Shown in pieces: positions 54,805 through 64,000 of a stretch of 64,000 nt of DNA. A program made the position numbers and the translations under genes. Each line of letters opens with the position of its first letter. The stretch's first letter is position 1. Origin of the DNA: Bimuria novae-zelandiae CBS 107.79 (taxonomy: Eukaryota > Ascomycota > Dothideomycetes > Pleosporales > Didymosphaeriaceae); the NCBI GenBank assembly GCA_010015655.1, contig ML976677.1, positions 440,115-504,114 on the forward strand, in the 5' to 3' direction. The notes below the pieces were generated by a model that saw nothing but the letters and a program-made list of their open reading frames with translations, did not search any database and was not told the DNA's origin.

Positions 54805-57800
54805 TTATATTTAATTACTTTTACCTATCGCGGGACGAGTAAATTTTAATATAATTATAAACTAAAGCTACGAAGCAGCACACGAAGTTAAAGGACTTAT
54901 ATAGATAAATACTATAAAGGCGAAGCCTAGACCTATAAGGAGATAGAACCCTTCCTAGCAAGTAATTAAGAAGGAGTCCTAACGAATACTTAATACTAGT
55001 AAGACTGTCTTTACTAAATAAAGAAGTTATAAAAATAAGAATAGGACCTTTTACTAAAGGTCCGCGTTTTAGCACGAACGATTATACGTAGTAAGCTATT
55101 AGCTTATAAAAAAGTAATAGTTAGGGAAATAAAAAGATAGCCTCCTTATTTATAACTAAACTCTAGGTATCAGGAGTCGACGAGAATAAAATATAGTAAT
55201 TTCTAAGTAAGGTTAAAGCTCTTGTTAACCTCTAGGACACTTTTTAGACTTTACTATAAGGAGTAAGAGGACTAACTAAAGAAATAGTAGAAGAGCGCTA
55301 AGAACTCTTAATAATATAATAATACTCCTAAGAGATAGGAGGTACGAATTAGCTATTAAAAGTAGACTAATAAATAAAGCTACTAGAGAGATTAATAGTA
55401 AAGCTTATTTTAAACTAAGGATAAAGCCGCCGTCCTAAGATCCTTAACTTAGCCTACTTTAATAGTAAATAATAGGATTACTACTATTTTAAGATAGTAA
55501 TGCGATATAAGCTCCTGGAGGATAAGGACTACCTTAGAAATATACCTAAATATATTATTAGTTAATTAACAGGACATGTAGTAATAGTAGGAATTATATA
55601 TCTAGACTACTACCTAGGGTGCACTAAAGCTGACCTCTAAGAGCTACTAGACTATAACTTTTATAACTACCTAGTAAAAGAAATCACGCGTAACTACTTA
55701 CTTATAATATAATAAGGGAACTAGAAGCTTCGTAACTTTAACTTTAACTTTAATAACTATACTATAGAAGCTAAGGAGCATAGTTAAGAGATCTTAAAAA
55801 ATCTATACTTTTAAAGCCTCCGCAAGGACTTACGGGACTAAATAGTTATAGTAGATATAGATAATAATTAGGACCTATAAGGGGTCTAGAAGAGGGTTAA
55901 CAAGGTTAAAGAAAATCTCTTTTAAAATATATTATAGCTACTAAAGTTTTCTGCCAAGAATAGGGCGCCAGACGAAATAGATTAGGAACCTACCTAAGCT
56001 AACCCTAGAAGGATGTCCGGCCGATAAAGCTAAGATAAAAGACACTAAGCGATAGATAGAGCCACGGGACATAGGTCTAGCAACACCTAGAAATAAGCTA
56101 CGTGGGTGTCGCGCGAGGTAATAGAAACCCGTAAGAAGAATAGTTCCTATTTTTATTATAGAGATACGGGACATCGCGTAAAGTAGTATAAACTTTTACT
56201 TATAATAAAGCTAGCACAAGTTCGCGCCGCTGCACTCGCTACTAAGGGATCTTTTAATAAAGAGTTTAATATAGCTTCTACTAATTTAAAAAACTAGGTC
56301 CTCCTAGTAATAGTCGTCGCTAGAAGGCAGACGTAGGAAAAGGATAAAAGATAAGTTTTAATAACTTTTAAAGGCTATAGCTAGACTTAACACTAGTAAT
56401 AGTACACTCGCTTATTAATAACATTGTGTTTATATTAACAATAATTAATTTAGGTTATTTAACCTTTAAATTTATATTAAAAAAATTTATAATGAAAGCC
56501 TACCTACAGCACAAGAATCTACCCTATTTATAAGAGGTTATTAGTATTAGAGGCATGCGACTCTTTATACGTAAAGCAGTCTAATTAGAAGTAAATATTA
56601 ATAGCTATATAGAATTAATATAACTATACGTCTTACCTAACGACGGATCGTACGACCTAATCCTTAGCCTAACCTAAATAAAGAAGAATAGGGTTAAACT
56701 AGCCCTAGTAAAGAAATTAATTTAAATTAGAAGTTTAGGCACTTGCATCCGTAATTAAGAAGGTAAAAAACTATTAATAAAGCTCTAAAAGGTATTAGCC
56801 GCAGCCTTTATAGCCTTAAATTGGCGTAATTAACGCCTAGGAAACAGGGCTAAGGTATTTTTTATATTAATAAAAAATATATAGAAGGCGTTAACCCGCA
56901 AGCTAAAGGTAAACCTATAAGAGTTACTACCTAAAGCTTTTAAGGACTTATAGCGTATCTTTTATAGGGAACAAGCTGACAAGCTCCCCCTGCACTATAG
57001 ACCTAGAGTGAATCTTTTTATCCCTCTCGTAAAAAAAGACAACAAGACCCTAGAAATCCCCTATAGCCTTCTATTTAATATATCTCGCGAAGAGTTGCTC
57101 GTCCTTCAGAAAGAGCTTACTAAATACTTAGATAAAGACTTTATTTAAGTAAGTAAGTCTAGCGCTATCGCCCTAGTATTATTTACTAAAAAATCTAGTA
57201 GAGGACTACGCTTCTACGTTAATTATTAAGTCTTAAACGCTATCTTAAAAAAGGACTAGTACCCTTTACTATTAATTAGTAAGACCCTTTAGCTCCTTGT
57301 AAAAGTTAAATAGTTTAGTAAACTTAACGTAATCTAAGCCTTCTATAAGCTTTAGATAGCAAAAGGCGAGAAATAAAAGACAGCGTTTAGAACCTAATTT
57401 AGTCTTTATAAGTAGCTAGTAGTTCCTTTTAGCCTAGCTAACGCGCTAAGTACGTTTTAGCGGTATATTAACTAAGTGTAAAAGAAGTACCTTAATAACT
57501 ACTACTTAGCGTATATAGATAATGTTCTTATCTTCTCTAGTGGCGGCTAAAAAGACCACAAAGAGAAAGTACGTACTATAATCTAAAAGTTAGGGGCCGC
57601 AGGACTATACTTAAATATTAAGAAATTTAAGTTTTGCGTTAAAAAGACTAAGTACCTTAGATTTATTATAGAAGTTAACAAGGGCGTAAGCATAAACCTA
57701 GATAAAGTCTAAGTAATTTAAGAATAAGAGCTACTAATTTTAGTAAAGGGAGTCTAAAGCTTCGTAGGCTTTATAAACTTTTATTAAAGATTTATATAAG

Positions 57801-60330
57801 ACTTTTCTAGTATAGTAAGCCCCCTTATAAAGCTTACTAGTAAAGGAGCAGAATTTATTTAGGGATAAAAGTAGTAGCACGCATTTAACTTCCTAAAAAT
57901 AGCGTTCTATACGGACTTTACGCTAGCTTACTTTAACTTTAAATAAGAATTAGTACTAAAAGTAGACGCCTTTAGCTAGTTAATTAGGGGATGCTTCTTC
58001 TAGTATAATAATAATAGGATTCTGCGCCTAGTAGCTTACTTCTTAGCAAAGAATAGCCTAGTAGAATGTAACTACGCTATCTACAATAAAGAGATACTTA
58101 TAGTTATTAAATACGTAGATAAATAAAACTATATGTGTCGAGTAGTAAAGCACCTCACAGTCTACACTAATTATAAGAACCTTACGTATTTTGCTACAAA
58201 ACAAAGGTTGGACAAGCGATACGTTTAGTAGGTAGACATACTTAGTTATATTAATATAACGTTTATATATAGACTAGGGTTAATAAACTTTAGGGTAAAC
58301 GCCTTCTTCTTAAGGGACTAAGACCTGCTAAAGAATAGTAGAAATAATAGATTAAAGTTAAGGCACTTTACGCTTCTTTAGGAGACTACTAAGAAAAATA
58401 GCTTAAAGTCTTTTATCCCCTAAACACCTACTACTATAAAAGAACCTAACTATATTAAAATAGATAAGGACTTAGTGCTCGCTTACCTAATACGCCCTAA
58501 ACTACCTATATTAACCCTTTAAGGAGGCGATAGCCCTGCTAAGCGACGCGAACTAGACTTTAATACTATATAGTAAGAGGTAGAACGCGATAAAGATAGT
58601 GCGTATAATAAGATAAAGGCCTGTGTTAAGAATAGGCTTAGGAAGTTTAAACCTAGGTGGAAGTTATCTATTAGTATCTTAGAATATAGTATAGATAACT
58701 AAGGGTACCTACGCTACAGGTTAAGATAATAGGTACTAGAATTAAAACCTTTATAAATAAAGCTAATAGTAGTCGCGTATAGTTTTCTAGCTTTAAGATA
58801 CTTAAGATAAGAAAATACTTATAAAATTCTTACTTAAGACTACTTTTTCCTAGGGATATCTAACTAAGTGAGGCAGTATATTAAGAACTATAATATTTAT
58901 AAAAGAACTAAACTATAGAGAGAAGTAAAATAGGGCCTGCTAAAGCCTTTATTACTACCTAAATAAGGATAGAAAGATATTATAATAGACTTTATTACTG
59001 CTTTACTTAAGAGTAATGGGTGTACGAATATTATAATAATTATAAATAGACTTAGTAAGGACCCTAAGTTTATTAGTCTTTTAAATCTTAATATACCTAC
59101 GGTTACGATAGCGTTCTTTTAATACTAGGTAGTAGACTACTTCTTTCCCTCCTCTATTATATTAGACCGCGGGGGACAATTCGGGAGCGAATTTTAGAGT
59201 ACACTCTATAAATAAGTAGGTATTGACCAAAGACTGTCTATAGTAAAGCACCTAGAGATGGACGGGTAGATAGAATAAATAAACTCTATCCTTAAAGCCT
59301 ACCTTTAGGCGTACTATAACTAGTAATAAGATAATTAGATGAAGTGGCTTCCTATAGCCTAGATAGCTATTAAAAGGCGAGAAGCTATATTAATAGGAGT
59401 TAGCCTATTTTTCCTATCTTATAGCTAGAATGTTAAACTAGTTAAGAACTTTAAGGTACAGAGATTAGCCTTAAAGCTTAAAACTAATATAAAGAAGGCC
59501 GCGAAGGCAATAATAAAGAAGTTTAAGAAGGTTTTTAACTTTACCTAGGCAAAAATAGTAATAGCCTAATAAGAATAAAAGTGCCTAGCGAACTGTTAAC
59601 GTAAGAATACTCTAATCTTAAAAGAAGGAGATAAGGTATAGCTAAAGTATAAGAACTACCTCTAAAACTAATATGTAAGTAAGAAGCTTAACTAAATGTA
59701 AAAAAAGTTTACTATAAGGAAGGTAATAAATTCTTATATAGTAGAACTAGACATCTTGCCGAATATGCACCTAAGGTTCTACGTAAATAGGCTAAAGTTA
59801 GTCTTGTTATACCCTCTTCTTAGCTAAACCACTAATAACGCCCAGCCCGAAGCAATTATAATAAAAAAGGGGGAAGAAGAGTATATGTCGGTTCACAGGT
59901 AGCAAGGAATAAACAAGTAACTCTCTGTCTTTGGTATCTGGTGTCTGTCTTGTCTTGTGTGTGTGCTATGATAGTTCTATATACCTTCCTTCCAGTTCTT
60001 GTGGATGTGATAGAGTACCAGGTGGTGTGGAGGCGAAGGGGTTTCGGTACAGTATCAGGTTAACTAGAAGTGAGGGGGTACAGGGGTATGATAGGGTTAT
60101 ACAGTTCCCTTAGTGCGGAAGGCGAGGCTGTGCAGACAGTATAATATAATTAATATATATAAAGAACACTAGTCCTGTAGAGGCAAAAGGGTAGAATACC
60201 TAGTATAATAAGAAAACTACTCTTAAAGAACTTAGAAATCTTATAGAAACCTTAACTAAGCTACTACGTTAGACCGTTAGAAGAAGTTTACTAAGCTATA
60301 TTAAAATTATAATAAAAAACTCTTAATAGG
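54805..60330 (+). pseudogene. Gypsy E gag-pol with chromodomain, RIP-mutated
   Basis: The gag zinc knuckle is at 56148-56189 (YFYYRDTGHRVK, stop, Y: three Cys codons are now Tyr, His kept). The protease region is about 56400-56700. RT is about 57000-57600, with GLRFYVNY and the active site YIDN at 57512-57523. RNase H is about 57930-58330, with VECNYAIYNKEILIVIK. The integrase zinc-binding part is near 58840-58930. Its core includes DFITALLKSNG (about 58990) and ILDRGGQFGSEF (about 59165), keeping the second catalytic Asp. The chromodomain starts EEEY at 59877 and is interrupted by the solo LTR; it continues at 60139 with INIYKEH, RGKRVEYLV and a NLN..TTLDR end (about 60290). Confidence 0.8.
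59886..60138. repeat. Young solo LTR inside the chromodomain of Gypsy E
   Basis: 253 bp, TGTCGGTTCACAGG to TGTGCAGACA, with a perfect 5-bp duplication GTATA (59881-59885, 60139-60143). Not RIP-mutated, in sharp contrast with both sides. The ORF at 59931-60113 is within it and is not a gene. Confidence 0.9.
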
Positions 60331-62236
60331 ATTCTATCGCGATATCCCCTAAATTAGCTTTTATTAGGGCCTAAAGGAGGCTCTACGATGCCTGCCTCAC
60401 TAAGCTAAGGAACCTAGCTAAATAAAGGTATTTAAGATAAGGGTAGGAATAATATTATTAAGTGATAAAGTTAAGTATTAAAGAAGGAAGTTAAGAAGGA
60501 ATCCTAAAAAAGTAACTTAAAAAACCTTTAGAACTACTAGGGATAATAAAGGGACTAAATAATTCTTACAGTAGTAAGAGATAACCCTTATAAAAGAAGT
60601 AAGTCTTAGAAGCAAACTAAAGTAAGAAGGAGAGAGAAACTAGGTAAAAAGGGTATCTTTAGCTACTAACGGAATAGTAAAACCTTCTTTAATAACGTTT
60701 AGGTCTACTTCTCTGCCCTCTAATATACTACTAGGGTTAGGGAAGCTATTATCCTCCTTACTTAGGCACTTTTTAATTATAATAGCCTAAAGCCGCTACC
60801 GTAAGCCCTAATAGGCTTAAGTAGGTATATTAGCTCCCGCGAGAATATTATTTATTATTTAGAGACTATCTATTATAATACCCTTATTTACTACTACGAA
60901 CTTGCTAGAGAGCTATATAATATTAGACTTAAAAGATAGCTTTATTATTTAAAAGGAACTTATAGAAGGGTTCTTACACTCTTAATAGAATACTTTAAAG
61001 TTAGTAGTATAAATTTAAAGAAGGTTAGAAGTCTTTTTAACCACGATAGTAATATACTCTGAGAGCTAAATAGCCTTAGAGGAAAAAGTAATAAGGCCTA
61101 AAGTAGTAGTAGTCTTACTCTTAAAGAAGGTATAGTAATTAATAATAATAATTTTACGAGCAGAATAAAACGCGTTAAGGTTAATAAGAAAGGCCTTTTA
61201 TTCCTAGCTACTTTTTAAAATCTTTTTTATAAGGTAGCTTATACTAATAACTATAATATTAGCGAACTCTTCGCGGCTAACTTTATTAAGGGCAGGCTAA
61301 ATCTAGGTAAGGGAAGGAGTTAGCAGAGCACACCCTAAAGTTATCTAGAATAAGTTAGACTAAAGTATACTTGTCTAGTGTAGCTAGTAAGCTTATAGGT
61401 ATAGCACTTTTTGCAGGACACTGTCTTGCCTACTAGCACCTACTAATAGACACGTTTATAAGTAACGTAGTTAATATACTAGCGCTTAATTATCGCGCGT
61501 AGCAAGATTAGACCTTAGAAGCTAAGCTTGTTAAGTTAGCGAGTGCGCACACCTAGGCTAATAAAGAACTAAGAAGGAGGTTAGAAGAGTAAGGAGGCAA
61601 GTTAGAAGGTAAGAAAAAGTAGAAAAAGCGTAAAAGAAAGTCTAAAACTTACTTTATAAGCTTTAAAAGAACTAAACTTTTTAGTAAGCTAGCTAAAAAG
61701 AATTACGCTAGCATTAAACATAGTAGCTTTATTTTAAAAGAGCTTAGTCTTCTTAAGTTAGTAGTTAAGTAATTACGATAGGGACAGGCTTTTCTTTATT
61801 TTATTATTAGAGTTAGTAGCACGCCTTTAACGCTTAGGCGTCTTTATTACGTGGCTATTACGTAAAGGGCTAGCTATTTTATTAGAATAGTAAGGGGAAT
61901 TAGGTTACAAAGTTAAAGAAGACTAAGTTAAAAGTAAAACGTTGTAGCGCACGAAGTTAAGCTAAGAAAAAAAAGAAAGCTTAAAAGAGTAAGGTCTAGA
62001 AGCTAAGTAAGAAGCGATTTTATGTATATAATAATAAGTAAACGCACTAGCGCGAATATATTACTATAGTAACTACTTATAGCAAGGACATAAAATCAGA
62101 CACGCGAGAATAGAACTAGTAAGAGGTTTATAATAGCAAGAGGATTGCAAGCAGATAATAAAATAACCGCGAAGCTATATAAGTAAGATAAGACGCAGAG
62201 ATTTTTTTTTTACTCATAATAGAGGGAAGGAAGGTA
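60331..62236. other. Long 3' region of Gypsy E, decayed
   Basis: About 1.9 kb between the chromodomain and the 3' LTR, AT-rich and purine-rich on the plus strand. On the minus strand a stop-broken reading near 61370-61450 contains GKTVSCKKCYTYKLTSYTRQ, a Cys-x2-Cys pattern that might have been C-x2-C-x6-C. An antisense extra gene is possible but weak. Confidence 0.35.
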
Positions 62237-62397
62237 TATAATAGGCTACGCCTAGTTATTACCTTAGATCGTTAACCCTTAGTTATGTAAACCCTAGATA
62301 TATAAGTTTAACGCCTAAAGCTTAACTTCGGACTCTCTATCAAATTTATAAGTATTCTTTTGGCACCTTTGGCTCCTTGAGCACCCAGCTCCTTACA
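62237..62397 (+). repeat. 3' LTR of Gypsy E
   Basis: 161 bp. The inner start is RIP-altered (TATAATAGG for TGTAATAGG, TACCTTAGATCG); the outer half is spared (GGCACCTTTGGCTCCTTGAG). Confidence 0.92.
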
Positions 62398-63520
62398 GGC
62401 AGCAGCTTTTATAGCGGGAACCTAAGCTAGCTACGTTAAAAAATATAAATAAGACGTTATAGATATGATAAAAATAATAAGAATACTTATTAAAGGCTTA
62501 AACCATTATTAAATTTAACTACTACCTCTACTAACGTGCCATACTAAGCTTAAGGACTACCTAATAGGTAAACTATTTAAAGAAGTAAAATACGGCCATC
62601 GTATAAGTTATTAATAAATAAAATTATAGTTAGAGGTACTAATAATGAAAATTAAGTTTATAGGACAATAGATTCTTAACTATATATAGGTATACACCTA
62701 TAAACATAATAAGCACTATCGCTTACTAAAGTACAAGACGCGACTAGTCGTTCGTGGCGATTAATAACAGAATATTACCTTATAGGATACTTACGAAGCC
62801 ACGCTTGTCAGCCAGTTATTCTAAATACTAATAGTAATTACAGCCCACCATAACTTAGAGCTTAAATAATACGACGTCACGAACGTCTTTGTCCATGCAA
62901 TGATAGATCGAGAAGTATATATAAAAATGCCCTATAGCTATTAAAAACCTGGAACAATTCTCTAAGCTAATAAGGCTTTATAGGGTTTACGGATCTCACT
63001 ACTCCTTTAGTAAAGAGAATTTACTATAATACTCAAAACGCTTAACTTTTAGACTATGCCTTACAAGCTATACTACTTTACTAAAAATAAAATTATTATC
63101 TTCTTTTACGTTAACGATATTATAGTAGCGTATTATAAGTAGAAAGAGTAAGAAGCCTAGTAAATAATTAAGCGCCTATAAAAGAAATATATCTTTACTA
63201 GAAAAAATAACCTTTAGTAGTTTCTTAGCGTAAAGGTTATTAGGGACCAAAGTTACTAGAAGATCTAACTCTCTTAAGCTATATATATATAGAAGATTAA
63301 TTAACTAGCTAATAAAAAGGATATCTATCACGATACCCTAATAGCTACTAATAAGTTAAAGCCTTAAACAGGCTTGGTAACACCCTAAGAAATTAATAAA
63401 TACTAACGTAAAATTAGATTACTTCTATTTATAATAATAACGACCCAATTAGATATCGCCTTTATAACCTTAAGGCTGGCTCGGTTTCTGTTAAATCTAG
63501 GCTCTAAATATTATAATGCC
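62398..63520 (+). pseudogene. Copia I reverse transcriptase
   Basis: Continues the Copia I frame after Gypsy E. KCG-free and stop-broken, but with the Copia RT landmarks YDVTNVFVHAMIDREVYIKM (about 62870-62930) and FFYVNDII at 63101-63124. The active site at 63107-63118 reads YVND (first Asp lost). The end is TTQLDIAFITLRLARF near 63440-63490, leading into RNase H. Confidence 0.8.
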
Positions 63521-63775
63521 TGTCCGTACGCAGTACGGGCAGCTACCTAATGCGATGTCTTAAAACAGGTGACAATGGTTATGTAATACCGCACAGGCAA
63601 AGGCATAGACTATAGTCACCGTGCGCGAGCATTAATCCTTATAACCCCCTTTCCTCCGTACGTAGAATAGACAGACAAGACTTGAAAACCAGACCCTTTT
63701 CTCACCCGTACCATCGTACAACTATCTAGCCCTATCATATTGCGATATGCTTGGCTTAGTATAGCCCATTCAACA
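63521..63775. repeat. Young solo LTR inside Copia I
   Basis: 255 bp, TGTCCGTACGCAG to CCATTCAACA, with a perfect 5-bp duplication ATGCC (63516-63520, 63776-63780). Normal base composition, no RIP. The start contains the palindrome CCGTAC-GCA-GTACGG. It is a different family from the solo LTR at 59886. Confidence 0.9.
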
Positions 63776-64000
63776 ATGCCACTAATTAAGTACTACTATA
63801 GTTGTCTAGTACTAGATAGAGAGCACTATAACTTAAAGGAGGTAATTACCTTTAAGTAACTAGTAATACTTTATTTACTAATAATATAATAGATAGAAAG
63901 AGCTCGCAAGCATACGCTATTATGCTATTTAATAGACTTATTACCTAAAAGTAAATAAATAAAATACTATTAAAACTTTAATAACTAAAGTAATGCTTTC
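63776..64000 (+). pseudogene. Copia I RNase H, runs off the window
   Basis: Resumes directly after the solo LTR with LSSTR, RALQLKGG and NNIIDRKSSQAYAIMLFNRLI, the Copia RNase H block also found in F and J. RIP-altered. The 3' LTR is expected beyond the window. Confidence 0.8.

Larger units (their letters stand above)
54644..62397 (+). mobile_element. Gypsy chromovirus element E
   Basis: 7.75 kb including one nested solo LTR. LTRs are 161 bp, starting TGTAATAGGCTACGCC and ending CCTTACA. The polypurine tract AGAGGGAAGGAAGG is at 62221-62234. Flanks are GGCAT (54639-54643) and GGCAG (62398-62402), a 4-of-5 duplication; the Copia I frame resumes to the right. It has an unusually long 3' region (about 1.9 kb) after the chromodomain. 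Confidence 0.88.
34990..64000 (+). mobile_element. Copia element I, shattered by four insertions, runs off the window
   Basis: Plus strand. Pieces: before 35075, 38581-38609, 51022-54643, 62398-63520, and 63776 to the window end. The pieces join in the order gag, zinc knuckle, protease, integrase, RT, RNase H, and each break carries a target duplication. The insertions are the inverted-repeat element, Gypsy H, Gypsy E and a solo LTR. Neither LTR is in view. The left limit is a guess. Confidence 0.6.

Noticed and set aside
54821..56174. Minus-strand ORFs in the gag of Gypsy E
   Set aside because: RIP depletes stops on one strand in places; these readings show no gag or other motif, while the plus strand has the zinc knuckle.
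59931..60113. Possible small secreted protein (Val/Cys-rich N-terminus)
   Set aside because: It lies wholly inside the solo LTR 59886-60138 and has no independent support.
1..64000. CRISPR arrays, bacterial operons, tRNA or rRNA genes
   Set aside because: No regularly spaced repeats of the right size, no prokaryotic gene layout, and no cloverleaf or rRNA segments were recognised by reading; the content is clearly fungal.

Overview
The window is a repeat-rich, AT-biased block of a filamentous ascomycete (Pezizomycotina) genome. The evidence is stacked LTR retrotransposons of the Gypsy (chromovirus-type) and Copia groups, a Tc1/mariner transposon, one intact intronless NmrA-like oxidoreductase gene, and pervasive C-to-T/G-to-A decay. 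Trp and Gln codons have become TAG/TAA, Cys codons TAT/TAC and Asp codons AAT/AAC, which is the signature of repeat-induced point mutation (RIP). Almost every retrotransposon coding region is therefore dead, although reading frame and domain order are still legible.

Left block (1-30.6 kb). Minus-strand Gypsy remnants (150-2494 plus 19603-21707) are split by Gypsy element A (2495-19602, TSD TAATT). A is itself split by Gypsy B (4876-11578, TSD ATACT) and Gypsy C (13429-19130, TSD AATAA). Next come a minus-strand Copia F (21708-26821), a 625-bp GC-richer insertion with a 14-bp direct repeat and a GTA microsatellite (27074-27698), a Gypsy 3' end whose LTR is split by a Tc1/mariner element (27931-29677), and a solo LTR (30296-30599).

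Gene island (about 30.9-34.7 kb). This is normal-GC, non-RIP sequence with two tandem paralogous genes of unknown function (about 30946-31593 and 32929-33627) and a third gene fragment (about 34331-34677) that runs into decayed repeat sequence.

Right block (about 34.7-64 kb). A plus-strand Copia element (I) appears to underlie the rest of the window. It is interrupted four times: (1) by a 3.5-kb element with 755-bp inverted-repeat arms around an intact NmrA-like gene (35076-38580, possible ACGT duplication); (2) by minus-strand Gypsy H (38610-51021, TSD CTGTG), which carries Copia J (42450-47745, TSD GACTG) in its reverse transcriptase; (3) by Gypsy E (54644-62397), which carries a young solo LTR (59886-60138, TSD GTATA) in its chromodomain; and (4) by another young solo LTR (63521-63775, TSD ATGCC).

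The observations most worth following are the inverted-repeat element carrying a conserved redox-sensor gene, and a rule seen in all seven LTR elements with both LTRs in view: within each LTR pair the outward-facing half is spared by RIP and the inward-facing half is mutated. Coordinates of dead domains are approximate; LTR ends and target duplications were read directly.
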